Shown piece after piece: positions 7,714 to 17,107 of a stretch of 64,000 bases of DNA (position 1 is the first letter of the stretch; every line of letters begins with the position of its first letter). A program made the translations under genes and the position numbers. Source of the DNA: Desulfobacula sp. Lineage in GTDB: Bacteria; Desulfobacterota; Desulfobacteria; Desulfobacterales; Desulfobacteraceae. The stretch spans positions 1 to 64,000 of the forward strand of contig NZ_JAQYWD010000018.1 in NCBI RefSeq assembly GCF_030145145.1, in the 5' to 3' direction. The notes under the pieces were generated by a model that was not told the DNA's origin, made no database searches, and saw nothing but the letters and a program-made list of their open reading frames with translations.

Positions 7714-10142
7714 TCGTATATTCTTCGACCAAATCAGAATTTAGGCGAGATGTCCATAACAATCAGATTGAAGAGTTAATACACGAAGCTTATCAAAGTA
7801 ATCTTGGCCATTCCACGAGTAAGTCAGAAATAAATTCATGGAAAAATTCAATGATGTATATGAGCAACATTCTGGAAGACGGTGGGATACCTGATGATAC
7901 TGGTGTTGCGATTGAATATAAAATTCCACAAACTTCAAAACGGGTTGATATTATCCTTACTGGTATTGATGAGCATAATAAAAGTGCAGCTGTTATTGTG
8001 GAACTCAAGCAATGGTCAGATGCAAAACTCACAAAACAAGATGGTATCGTAAAAACCTTTATCGGCAAGGCAGAAAGGGAGACAATTCACCCATCCTATC
8101 AAGCTTGGACATACGCAGCTTTGCTTGAAGACTTTAATGAAGCAGTGCAAGACCAAAACATATCCTTATCACCATGCGCCTATCTGCATAACATGAAATC
8201 CGATGAAGTTATCAAACATTCTCAATATGAAAACTATTTACAAAAAGCACCCTCCTTTATTCGAACTGATGCTAAAAAACTTACAGATTTTATAAAAAAA
8301 TTTATACGGTATGGTGATGCTGGCAAGGTCATGTATGAAATTGATAAAGGTAAAATTAAGCCTTCAAAAAATCTATCAGACAAACTTCTTTCAATGTTAC
8401 AGGGGAATGAAGAGTTTATCATGATTGATGATCAGAAACTGGTCTATGAAACAGCATTAAAACTGGCACAAACATCAACAGTGAAGGATAAGCATATATT
8501 AATAGTAGAAGGTGGGCCTGGTACTGGCAAATCCGTTGTTGCTATTAATCTGTTGGTACAGACCACTAACAGAAAGCTTGTAAGCCGTTATATAACAAAG
8601 AATGCCGCACCTCGTGCAGTTTATGAAAGTGTACTCACCGGCTCATTTACAAGAACACATATTACGAACCTATTCAGTGGGTCAGGTGCCTATACAAACA
8701 CTGAACGAAATATCTTTGACGTATTAATCGTTGATGAAGCGCATCGCCTCAACGCAAAATCCGGTATGTTTCAAAATTTAGGTGAAAATCAAATCAAGGA
8801 AATTATTCAGGCATCAAAATTCAGCATTTTTTTCATTGATGATGATCAACGAGTCACTTGGAAAGATATAGGCGAAAAAAAAGAAATAAAAAAATGGGCG
8901 AACCAACTCGGTGTTACCATTCATAAGATGGAGTTACAATCACAATTCAGATGTAATGGTTCGGATGGCTATTTAGCATGGATAGACAATGCATTAGAAA
9001 TAAGAGTAACAGCCAATGAAACATTACAAGGTATAGATTACGACTTTCAGGTGTTTGACACTCCCAACAAGCTTAAAGAAGCCATCTTCAAGAAAAATAA
9101 CATAAACAATAAAGCCAGATTGGTAGCCGGGTACTGCTGGAATTGGATAAGCAAAAAACCAGAAAATAATTCGCTCAATGACATAACCATTGATAAATAT
9201 GACTTTGCCATGCAATGGAATTTAACTACTGATGGAAGCCTGTGGATTAGAAAACCAGAATCAGTTAATGAAGTAGGGTGCATCCATACCTGTCAGGGAT
9301 TAGAAGTAGATTACATAGGTGTAATAATCGGGTCAGATATCATCGTTAGAGATGGTAAAATTGTTATTCAGCCATCGGAACGAGCGAAAACAGATCAATC
9401 TCTAAGAGGTTACAAAAAGGAATTAAAAGAAAACCCGGAAGCTGCCACTTTAAAAGCCGAAGCCATAATCAAAAACACTTACAGAACATTAATGACTCGT
9501 GGTCAAAAGGGTTGTTATATTTATTGTACTGACCCAGAAACAAATGCTTATTTTGTTGAACTATCCAAATCTATTGTGTTTAAAGAGAAACAAGAAATAG
9601 ACTTGGCAATAGAACTAAAAAAACAAGAAGTACCACGATCAGTTAAATATCCGGGTTTAATGCTTGAAATATTAAGGCCTGATGAAGTTAATCCTTCTGC
9701 AAATGCTGTTCCTATTTACGATCTGGAAATTGCAGCAGCCCTATTTAATAATGAAAAATATGTTGATAAATTTGATTGGGTAAAACTTCCAGATTCCTTT
9801 AAAGCACTGCAAGGTCATTTTGTAACTCGTGTAGAAGGAGAGTCAATGAATAAGCGCATACCAAGCGGAGCCTGGTGCTTATTTAAAAAAAATCCGACTG
9901 GCAGTAGAAACAATAAAGTTGTCATTATTCAACATGAAAATATCCACGATCAAGACACAGATGCATCGTATACGGTTAAACTATATGGTATTGAAAGAGC
10001 AATTGATGGTGATGAACAGTCTTTCAGTAAAATTGTGTTACGACCAGATTCATATATCAAAGGTTATGAGAATATTGAGTTTGAAAATGAACAATCCAGT
10101 GAATTAAAGGTAATTGGTGAACTTGTGGCAGTAATAGCTTAA
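7710..10142 (+). CDS. Nuclease / DUF2075 (Schlafen-like) helicase / S24 peptidase fusion protein
   Basis: An 810-residue three-part protein. Residues about 65-135 look like a PD-(D/E)XK nuclease (KRVDIIL with Asp80, then VELK with Glu98 and Lys100). Residues about 260-610 are a DUF2075 helicase-type ATPase: Walker A GGPGTGKS at 268-275, Walker B LIVDEAH at 339-345, a QSQFRCNG block near 410, CQGLEVDYIGVIIG near 528-541 and an RTLMTRGQ block near 592. Residues about 665-810 form an S24 (LexA/UmuD-like) peptidase domain with nucleophile Ser712 in VEGESMN and Lys757 in YTVKLYG as the likely catalytic pair. The start is a GTG overlapping the MazG stop, so the two products are made together. I infer a defence role: damage- or phage-triggered control through the S24 domain of a DNA- or RNA-acting enzyme. 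The motif order is seen; the function is not demonstrated. Confidence 0.82.
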   Translation: MIVYSSTKSEFRRDVHNNQIEELIHEAYQSNLGHSTSKSEINSWKNSMMYMSNILEDGGIPDDTGVAIEYKIPQTSKRVDIILTGIDEHNKSAAVIVELKQWSDAKLTKQDGIVKTFIGKAERETIHPSYQAWTYAALLEDFNEAVQDQNISLSPCAYLHNMKSDEVIKHSQYENYLQKAPSFIRTDAKKLTDFIKKFIRYGDAGKVMYEIDKGKIKPSKNLSDKLLSMLQGNEEFIMIDDQKLVYETALKLAQTSTVKDKHILIVEGGPGTGKSVVAINLLVQTTNRKLVSRYITKNAAPRAVYESVLTGSFTRTHITNLFSGSGAYTNTERNIFDVLIVDEAHRLNAKSGMFQNLGENQIKEIIQASKFSIFFIDDDQRVTWKDIGEKKEIKKWANQLGVTIHKMELQSQFRCNGSDGYLAWIDNALEIRVTANETLQGIDYDFQVFDTPNKLKEAIFKKNNINNKARLVAGYCWNWISKKPENNSLNDITIDKYDFAMQWNLTTDGSLWIRKPESVNEVGCIHTCQGLEVDYIGVIIGSDIIVRDGKIVIQPSERAKTDQSLRGYKKELKENPEAATLKAEAIIKNTYRTLMTRGQKGCYIYCTDPETNAYFVELSKSIVFKEKQEIDLAIELKKQEVPRSVKYPGLMLEILRPDEVNPSANAVPIYDLEIAAALFNNEKYVDKFDWVKLPDSFKALQGHFVTRVEGESMNKRIPSGAWCLFKKNPTGSRNNKVVIIQHENIHDQDTDASYTVKLYGIERAIDGDEQSFSKIVLRPDSYIKGYENIEFENEQSSELKVIGELVAVIA

Positions 10143-10590
10143 ACTGCCTCCCAAACCTCTAAGTTAGACACCTACCCATGTATTTTCGATATTTGCAGGG
10201 CAGACTATATTAATAGCAGGGTAATGACACTTTATCCGCATCAAATTTAGGGTCTTATAGGGGATATTTTAAGGCAGCCATTTTTGCTTTAGCTACAATA
10301 TAGCTATGGATACTGGGTTTGGGGGAATTCTTATTGGGTTGAATATGGGTGGGGGTGTTTGAGACATATCTGTCTATAGAGGATTAAAAGTAGAACTATT
10401 TAAAAAACTATTGATACAAATATCTACATATGAGGCTCTTGAAATTTACAGGATATGCAGACTCAAAAGATCCAAATAGAGAAGGGAATGATGTATATTG
10501 GTGTCAATGATAAAAGGATAAATGATTTTCAATTACCCAAAGGTGTGGTATTTCTTATGTTATTGTAAATGATAACGATTTGGAGATATC
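10143..10590. other. Gap upstream of serine recombinase 1, with possible decayed short frames
   Basis: A 26-codon frame begins at 10430 (MRLLKFTGYADSKDPNREGN...) and stops at 10510. A second short frame starting near 10491 (IGVNDKRINDFQLPKG...) continues in another phase. Together they look like one small gene broken by a frameshift, but I recognise no family. Nothing else is visible except the promoter region expected for the recombinase. Confidence 0.3.
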
Positions 10591-12795
10591 ATGCCAGCCG
10601 CCTACAGTTATATCAGGTTCTCATCAGAAAAGCAGTCTCAAGGTGACAGCGAACGAAGCCAGATAGAAGCCGCCCACAAGTATGCCCGAAAACATGATCT
10701 TACTCTGGACGATTCCACATATAAGGATATGGGTGTCTCTGCCTCTCATGGTACCAATAAGACAGAAGGGAACTTAAAAAAATTCATCCAGGCCGTTGAG
10801 AGAGGGAAAATCAAGAAAGGATCTTATCTTCTGCTGGAGTCCATAGACAGACTCAGCCGTGAGGATTTTTCGGCAGTTCTTACCCTATTGACCCAAATCG
10901 TAAATTTAGGGGTTAAAGTTGTCACTCTGATAGATAACTACGAATTCACCGCTGAAATCGTTAAAAATCCCTCGAGTATGATGTATTCCGTTATGAAAAT
11001 GTCCAGGGAGCATGAGGAATCAACCACACCAAGTAAACGTATCAAAGCCGTTTGGGAAAAGAAAAGGCAGGTCACCAAAGAGGAAAAGGCTAAATTCACC
11101 ACTATATGCCCAAGCTGGATCTATTGGGACGAAAAAATAAAAAAGTTTAAGTTGATACCTAAAAGGGCAGAAGTAATGGAACTTATCTTTAAAATGTCTT
11201 TGAAAGGGTATGGATTAAAACGAATCATAGATCACCTCAACCTCAAGCGTATTCCATTTTGGGGTAAAGCTGTTAGGAAGGATTTAAAATTAATAGAGGT
11301 TAGAAAGTTCCAAGGGAAACCCATAACCAAAGAAGAGAAAAAAGCTCTACAGGATGCGTATGATAATAGTGCTTGGTCCAATGCCACCACACAAAGGTTA
11401 TTGAATTATAAAGCCACATATGGTGCCCATGAAACACCAACATTGCCTTTGGTTGAAAACTATTTCCCTGCTATTGTCAGTAAGGCTGATTTTCTTAAAG
11501 TCAGAGAAATGAAGAAAAAGAAACGGGTGATTGATGGCAGGGCTGCTACCAAGCTTCACAACATTTTCACACCTTCCAGGAGAAAGCAATTGCCAGTATG
11601 CAGTATTTGTGGTGGGACTATGGGGTTTGTTGATAAAGGCGGTGGCCACAAATATTTGGTTTGTCTGACAGCACGTTCTAAAAAGGTACAAAAGAAATTA
11701 GGAACTACCTGTCAGTATCATTCGTGGAATTATGACAAAGTGGAAAGACACATCCTTTTTTCCCTCAAAGAAATGGATTGGTCTTTACTGGCACCTGGAG
11801 ATGATAGAGATTATGATGGTGAGATCCTTGATAAAAAGGATATGGTTGGGAGCATTGAAAAGAAGATCGATAATTTAATGGCGCTTGTAAGCGATGGAGA
11901 TTACATAGAAGGTAGTTTCCCCTCACTCAGAGAAAAACTATTCAACCTGGAGCGCCAAAAAAAAGCTGTTTCTGAAGAAATTATCAACCTTGAGGATGAA
12001 AAAATGCTTGCAGCCCACAAGCAAACGTCTGGTATTGACATTGGCATGGTGGATGATTTCTATCAGCAGAAAGACGACTATGAAATAAGAGTTCAGTTAA
12101 ACCAAATGATAAAATCCTTAATATCCAAAATTGAGTTTAATCCGATGCATCTGCGTGAGGATTACGGGACAGATAGAAATAATCAAATCTGGGGCGATAA
12201 GCCAATTTGGGGGTGGATTTCAATCCGTTTCCACCCAACACAAGGATACACTGATGAAGATCTCAAACAGATGGATGATGCTGGACATATCGACCTTGAG
12301 GAGATGACACTCGAAGAGATCGAAAAATATAAAGAGTTTGTTGGTGTTCGGGATATCATGATTTTGGATAAACAGTTAAATGAAAGTGTCAGCTATACAA
12401 GTGCCGGACCTCATCACCAATTTGAAAGGGAAACACATATCAAATTGACTAAAACTGGCCAGAAGATTACCACAAACCGCAACGTCGTTAAACGTAGAAT
12501 GCCACTCTACCCACCATTAGTGGATAGTGAGGATATCCTAAATTATAGTGATGATGAAGGTGCCTACCTTGTGAAATGGGTAGACAAATCAGGTGTCGAG
12601 AAAAGCGAATACAGGGATTTACCCCACGCTGCCCTGATGCCCGAAGAAGAATGGGGCAAGCTGAAAGAGGAATGGGAATGTTATTCTGATGCGGTGGAGT
12701 TCATAGAGTGCTTAAGAGAGAAAACCACACCAGAAGATATAATTTCAGAATTGACATATGAGGTATTCATGAAACTTTATCCTGATTACTTTTAA
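10591..12795 (+). CDS. Large serine recombinase 1
   Basis: A 734-residue site-specific recombinase. The resolvase-type catalytic domain covers about residues 4-150, with YIRFSSEKQ holding the nucleophile Ser11 and the ESIDRLSR block at 83-90. A recombinase domain follows to about 330, then a zinc ribbon with Cys337, Cys340, Cys358 and Cys374, a charged, probably coiled-coil segment at about 410-480, and an unusually long C-terminal tail (about 540-734) that I cannot place. It is a paralogue of serine recombinase 2 at 17108-19042 but faces it, and it is about 90 residues longer. GGAG lies upstream of the ATG. Large serine recombinases integrate phages and islands between short att sites without supercoiling. 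No att site is visible next to this gene, so it may be resident cargo or the enzyme of a nested element. Confidence 0.92.
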   Translation: MPAAYSYIRFSSEKQSQGDSERSQIEAAHKYARKHDLTLDDSTYKDMGVSASHGTNKTEGNLKKFIQAVERGKIKKGSYLLLESIDRLSREDFSAVLTLLTQIVNLGVKVVTLIDNYEFTAEIVKNPSSMMYSVMKMSREHEESTTPSKRIKAVWEKKRQVTKEEKAKFTTICPSWIYWDEKIKKFKLIPKRAEVMELIFKMSLKGYGLKRIIDHLNLKRIPFWGKAVRKDLKLIEVRKFQGKPITKEEKKALQDAYDNSAWSNATTQRLLNYKATYGAHETPTLPLVENYFPAIVSKADFLKVREMKKKKRVIDGRAATKLHNIFTPSRRKQLPVCSICGGTMGFVDKGGGHKYLVCLTARSKKVQKKLGTTCQYHSWNYDKVERHILFSLKEMDWSLLAPGDDRDYDGEILDKKDMVGSIEKKIDNLMALVSDGDYIEGSFPSLREKLFNLERQKKAVSEEIINLEDEKMLAAHKQTSGIDIGMVDDFYQQKDDYEIRVQLNQMIKSLISKIEFNPMHLREDYGTDRNNQIWGDKPIWGWISIRFHPTQGYTDEDLKQMDDAGHIDLEEMTLEEIEKYKEFVGVRDIMILDKQLNESVSYTSAGPHHQFERETHIKLTKTGQKITTNRNVVKRRMPLYPPLVDSEDILNYSDDEGAYLVKWVDKSGVEKSEYRDLPHAALMPEEEWGKLKEEWECYSDAVEFIECLREKTTPEDIISELTYEVFMKLYPDYF

Positions 12796-13706
12796 GACGT
12801 TAAAAACGGTCAAAATAAGCCAATACAGGCGAATTAAAATGTACCACACCCCTTTAGTATTTCCACAAAGTGCTTTTCTGCGTTTTTGAACTCCTGCATT
12901 CTCTTTCATTAAAAATCCCTTTTTTCATCTGTTCATCATCTCCACCTTATTATCGGAGTGATAGGTTTTGCTTATGGGCCTGACAAGTTTTTTGAAATTT
13001 TTCTATTCTGTTCCTGCCATATCACCTTAATTTCACATCATCATAGAATCCTGATACCTGGATCTCGCATCACTCCAATAGAATTTCTGAAATATTTTTT
13101 CCTAAGGTCTAAAAATTTTGTGCATATTACCTTGGATGGTGTGCCACCAACTAAACGATTACCCATAGCCTTTAATTTAAAGAGGCCCTTAAAAACAGCA
13201 ATACCATAAAATGGGTAATAGAATAACAATTAGCTACTATACATAACCCCATAAAATCCTTGACTTTTCAAGGGATTCTGGTATTATAGCGGCAAGTTCG
13301 AAAACGAATCGGGCCAGGACAAAAGCGGCGAAGGTGACCGGGAAACCGGCAAAAATCAAATAAAGAAGTACAGAGAATTAAAAATTTGGAGCAGTGAGGA
13401 GGTGGATTGGCAAAGATAATTGTTAACTAAGGTTATGTAAGATTTTTAACGTAGGACAAGAAAAGTAAGGTTTTAAGATGTTGAAGCATAAGCAGTTGGT
13501 ATTTACAGTGATACGAGGGGGAAGCAGATAGCAAGACAGTAACCCCTCCCCCGAGTATTCACTCAAGTTATAAAATCCTCAAAACAATTTAGTAGCACCG
13601 ATCAAGCCATATAGGCTATCGGATTATTATTAACCAGGCTGAACTTATACAGCCTAAGGATACCCCTATCTCTATTCGGATATCCAAACCATAAAGGGAA
13701 TCGAAA
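12796..13706. other. 900-base gap with a strong promoter and possible structured leader
   Basis: No gene of credible length. The left half (12,800-13,230) has open frames on both strands that match nothing I know. From 13,258 there is a promoter (listed separately) followed by hairpin-forming sequence: TTCG-AAAA-CGAA near 13,298-13,309 and CCGG-GAAA-CCGG near 13,339-13,350, then GGGGGA pairing with TCCCCC near 13,517-13,555. A 17-codon frame with an upstream GTAAGG (MLKHKQLVFTVIRGGSR, 13,478-13,531) lies in between. It could be a regulatory leader or an ncRNA of the downstream phage-type gene. Confidence 0.4.
13260..13287 (+). promoter_or_regulatory. Sigma-70-type promoter
   Basis: TTGACT at 13260-13265 and TATTAT at 13282-13287 are separated by 16 bases, close to the consensus. 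The -35 box lies inside a perfect small inverted repeat, CCTTGA-CTTT-TCAAGG (13258-13273), which could be an operator. The next gene downstream on the same strand starts at 13707, so a leader of about 400 bases or a separate small RNA is implied. Confidence 0.6.
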
Positions 13707-14510
13707 ATGGTTCAAATCAACGGTAGACAAGGCATTCAAGCAGAAATGTCAGTAGATGGAAACAAAGAAATTAATGGTAGATGTGGCATTCAAACAGAAG
13801 TGCCAACAAACAGAAATGAAAAAATTAAAGGAGAATTTATCATGGTTGAAAGTGGTTTGAAAGTAAATGAAAACAGTAAGTTTAAAGGAGAAATTAGTAT
13901 GGAAAAACAGGCAGAAGCTAAAACAAAATGCAGAAAATACATCAAGCATGGGCTTTCTAAGACACGATTCTACAAAGAGTATCACCACATGATTGACCGT
14001 TGTAAAAACCCCAGTCACCCCCGTTGGGATAGTTATGGTGGTAGTGGTATCAAAGTCTGTGAACGCTGGCGTGGTGATGACGGTTTTATTAATTTTAGAG
14101 ACGATTGGTATAAGGAATATGAGTTGTTAAAAAACAAGTACCATCCCGAGGAAAGGCGTTTATCTTTAGCAAGGATTGATCCTGATGGAGACTACTGTCT
14201 CGACAACACACGGTGGGTAGATTGGGCAGAAGAGAATAACCCAAGGATTAAAGGGAAGTTCATCGGTGTTTGCCCTGGCTATGGAACAGCTTATATCATT
14301 GATGCTGATAAATTCGCCAACGATATTCTATGTTCAGTTTCTTTGATAACTAAATGCTTGAATCAGACTGCCTCTGATGGCAGTGGATGGTACTACTATT
14401 ACCCAGAAACTAAAGATGAAAATGATTTTATTGATCTGGTTTTGGAAGAAGCATGGGAACTTGGATATATATTTGTACCAACTGGTTTCGAGTTAAAAGC
14501 AACTGGTTAG
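13707..14510 (+). CDS. Phage-type HNH-like / AP2-associated DNA-binding protein
   Basis: A 267-codon frame. Its core (about residues 80-180) carries the pattern common in phage HNH/AP2-associated proteins: HGLSKTRFYKEYHHMIDRC, then SYGGSGIKVCERW, FRDDW, then RIDPDGDYCLDNTRWV and EENN. Related proteins are homing-endonuclease-like or DNA-binding; the catalytic His of true HNH enzymes is not obvious here, so I would not claim cleavage activity. The first 64 codons are repetitive: INGRQGIQAEM and INGRCGIQTEV, then two AAAGGAGAA ribosome sites each followed by an in-frame ATG (13842 and 13899). The conserved domain begins just after the last ATG, so translation may start at 13899, at 13842 or at 13707. 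It lies between the two serine recombinases with the polymerase-like gene. Confidence 0.7.
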   Translation: MVQINGRQGIQAEMSVDGNKEINGRCGIQTEVPTNRNEKIKGEFIMVESGLKVNENSKFKGEISMEKQAEAKTKCRKYIKHGLSKTRFYKEYHHMIDRCKNPSHPRWDSYGGSGIKVCERWRGDDGFINFRDDWYKEYELLKNKYHPEERRLSLARIDPDGDYCLDNTRWVDWAEENNPRIKGKFIGVCPGYGTAYIIDADKFANDILCSVSLITKCLNQTASDGSGWYYYYPETKDENDFIDLVLEEAWELGYIFVPTGFELKATG

Positions 14511-14753
14511 CAAGTTGCCCTAAAAACATTATTGGTAAAACTTTCTGAAAAAGAAAGAGGGAAAGATGTTTGCTTATAGAAAGATGGGAAGACAGAAGGC
14601 CAGGTGATATGGGATCATAATCCTTTCACTATCATCCCCTTCTGAAATCCCCATAAATACACTATCAGTGAACTGATCTAAAGGTCAGTTTTATATCAAC
14701 AGGCGATTTAACCAAAGCCAAGGGTATCCCTATATGTTTTAGGAGCACCCAAA

Positions 14754-14771
14754 ATGTATAGGAGAGATTGA
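14754..14771 (+). promoter_or_regulatory. Five-codon upstream reading frame coupled to the polymerase-like gene
   Basis: GGAG eight bases upstream precedes an ATG whose frame reads MYRRD and stops in TGATG, where the A is shared with the ATG of the next gene at 14771. The GGAG inside this mini-frame is the ribosome site of the main gene. The layout suggests translational coupling, or it may be fortuitous. Confidence 0.35.
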
Positions 14772-16864
14772 TGGTAGAGGAATGGCAAGAGGGAGAATTT
14801 GACAAGGGAGAGGTAGATTTAGCACCTGAAGTTCTGGGCTTTTTATGCTGGAGAAGGCTCAAAGATCCAAGTGTTTGGAACCAAATATTTAAAGAAGCTG
14901 GGATTACAACCCAAAAAGGCAAACACATTGCCAATCGAATTTTAACTAATTTGATCCCTCTTCCAGAGCGGTTAACTTATTTAAGACACGCAAGATATTA
15001 TACCAAAGGGAGCCTTTTTGATTATGAAAAAGTCGGATATACAGCTCTTATCACTGTCATAGATAAGCTTTATGAAACTGGATTTATTGTTAGCTATATT
15101 GGTGGGTTAAACCTTAAGACACAAAAAATAACTCTCTCAAACATTTCACCCACACTCAAATTGGTTGAAGCATTCAAGGATATTGTGGAGAATAGTGGCA
15201 CCACCGAAATAGAAATTGATTCCAAACCTACGGTTACGGTGTTTCTAAAAGAAGGAACCCAATATGATGAAAGAAGGAAGAAAAAGCCCAAAAAGTATCT
15301 TCCTGTTAACCTTGAAGCAAAGCATACCAAAACAGTGGATAGGTTTAACAAGAAATTCAATGATGAAATGGATAAGCATGAACTGTCATTTGATGCTCCA
15401 GATGAAATTCAAGCCTTGTATCACTACAAATTCGGTAAACACCCAGAACTCCATAAGAAGTATATCTATTCTGTGTATTCTAAGAATTTATCCAATGGTG
15501 GAAGAAATTATGGTGGTGTTTGGATTGGTATGCCGAAGATCTGTAGATGTTTTCTGAAAATGGATGGTGAATCCCTTGTCGATATAGATTTGTCTGCCTG
15601 TCATATAGCTCTTTTGTATGAAATGATTGGAAAAAGAGAAGAGATGCCTTCAAATCCTTATATGTACCCAAAAGGTGACCCAAGGAGAGACGTTGCAAAA
15701 CAACTCCAACTCTCAATGGTAAATATCACCCCAAAAAGTAAAGGAAGAAGCCGTAACCAGTTTAGAAACGATGCTGTTAGATCTTTACCTTTTTTTCAAG
15801 ATATCCAATCGGAATTCGAGAGAATTAAAAAGACCTATACAGATAAAGAACTTGCACAAAAAAAGAAAGGGGAATATTGGAATTCAATTAAGGATGAGCA
15901 TCAATCTAAGATGAAGCAATATAAAGAGATTGCTATTGAATTAGAAGAGTTACATTCTCCTATCAAAGACTATTTCTATACAGGGATTGGGACAAAACTA
16001 CAATTCAAAGAATCCCATATTATGAGGAAAATCATGAAAGAAGCTTTGAAATTAGGGATTGTTATATTGATTTGCCATGATGGAGCACTGGTGAAAGAAA
16101 GTGAAGCTGATAAGGTAATAGAACTATTCATAAAGACAGGATACAGATATGAAATAGAACGGTTAGAAGACACTAAGAAACTTATTAAATGTAGATATGG
16201 TATTAATCATTTATTAATAAAAATAAAGAATAAAGAGTATAGGATTGATTTAGATATATACAAAAGATTGTATCATAATAGATATATTACTTTTAATAAT
16301 AATAATATATTTAATAATGAATTATATTTAGAATATATATACTATTATCATAAGGGTAGGAAAGTAATAGATATAGAAGCTTGTAAAACCTTCTATACCT
16401 CTTCAATAGAGGGTTTAAAACTTTCCAACAAGCTCCAAAAAGGGAAAATAAAGGTTGATAAAAATCCTCTCACTGATCCATGTAAAAGCCAACCAGGAAG
16501 TTCTATTCCACCGAAAAGTGATCCCCCACCGGAAGATTATAGGGGGTATTGGGATTCAAAGCACATAAATGAAATCGTCTACTTAGATGAATCTGAATTT
16601 TATGAGGATGATGGGCCAATTGTCGTTAAGTATGCGAATCTTGTTGGAGAATTGTGGCTTGGAAGGATCTGTGATCCTCAAATAAATCCAAGTCAAATAA
16701 TCAGTAGGGCCACACAAAAAGAAATTGAGCAAGAGAACTTCAAGAAACCCTTAGAAATGACTGAATATGTCAGCAATGAAGAACCCGCTCGATATGACAA
16801 ATGGGGTTATAGCAAGGCTAAAGGGATCATTATTAAAGAATGGCCTGGGAAAGTTAAGGCTTAA
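14771..16864 (+). CDS. Mobile-element protein with family A DNA polymerase-like motifs
   Basis: A 697-residue protein (start at 14771, with GGAG six bases upstream). I do not know an established name. Three blocks match the palm and fingers of family A (Pol I-like) polymerases in the right order. Motif A-like VDIDLSACHIALLY has Asp273 where Pol I has its catalytic Asp, and His278 where Pol I has Glu. Motif B-like RDVAK has Arg306-xxx-Lys310. Motif C-like ILICHDGALV has His436-Asp437. No 3'-5' or 5'-3' exonuclease domain is evident. The first 240 residues are of unknown fold and the tail (after about 490) is very rich in Tyr, Asn and Ile, encoded by an extremely AT-rich stretch at about 16,190-16,350. 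It is flanked by an HNH-like gene and two convergent serine recombinases, so a role in element replication or end repair is possible. Polymerase identity is an inference from motifs. Confidence 0.55.
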   Translation: MVEEWQEGEFDKGEVDLAPEVLGFLCWRRLKDPSVWNQIFKEAGITTQKGKHIANRILTNLIPLPERLTYLRHARYYTKGSLFDYEKVGYTALITVIDKLYETGFIVSYIGGLNLKTQKITLSNISPTLKLVEAFKDIVENSGTTEIEIDSKPTVTVFLKEGTQYDERRKKKPKKYLPVNLEAKHTKTVDRFNKKFNDEMDKHELSFDAPDEIQALYHYKFGKHPELHKKYIYSVYSKNLSNGGRNYGGVWIGMPKICRCFLKMDGESLVDIDLSACHIALLYEMIGKREEMPSNPYMYPKGDPRRDVAKQLQLSMVNITPKSKGRSRNQFRNDAVRSLPFFQDIQSEFERIKKTYTDKELAQKKKGEYWNSIKDEHQSKMKQYKEIAIELEELHSPIKDYFYTGIGTKLQFKESHIMRKIMKEALKLGIVILICHDGALVKESEADKVIELFIKTGYRYEIERLEDTKKLIKCRYGINHLLIKIKNKEYRIDLDIYKRLYHNRYITFNNNNIFNNELYLEYIYYYHKGRKVIDIEACKTFYTSSIEGLKLSNKLQKGKIKVDKNPLTDPCKSQPGSSIPPKSDPPPEDYRGYWDSKHINEIVYLDESEFYEDDGPIVVKYANLVGELWLGRICDPQINPSQIISRATQKEIEQENFKKPLEMTEYVSNEEPARYDKWGYSKAKGIIIKEWPGKVKA

Positions 16865-17107
16865 CAAGGATATACTTGTGATGTTGATTCTATCAATGGT
16901 TAAAAAAGAGTGGGAGGGCAAGTTTAGTTTAAAAACTCCTTCCTCACCTCACTCCAATATTTTTACCAAGGAACAACTGGCATAAGCCGTGAGCCTAATT
17001 TTCTCCAAATAAACACCAAAAGTCCGGCTCCAGCTTTTACAGAGTGACAAATACCCCACCAAAATAAATTCTATGCAATGTCCTCGCCTGATATGGATAG
17101 TTAATGC

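Noticed and set aside
12958-13229. Overlapping short frames on both strands (83 and 62 codons)
   Set aside because: No ribosome site, no motif, and each is the shadow of the other; neither can be supported as a gene.
5891-17081. A 15-base match, AATTCTATGCAATGT, at 5891-5905 and 17067-17081, considered as att sites
   Set aside because: One such match is expected by chance in 64 kb of AT-rich DNA, the flanks do not match, and neither copy is at the comM break.
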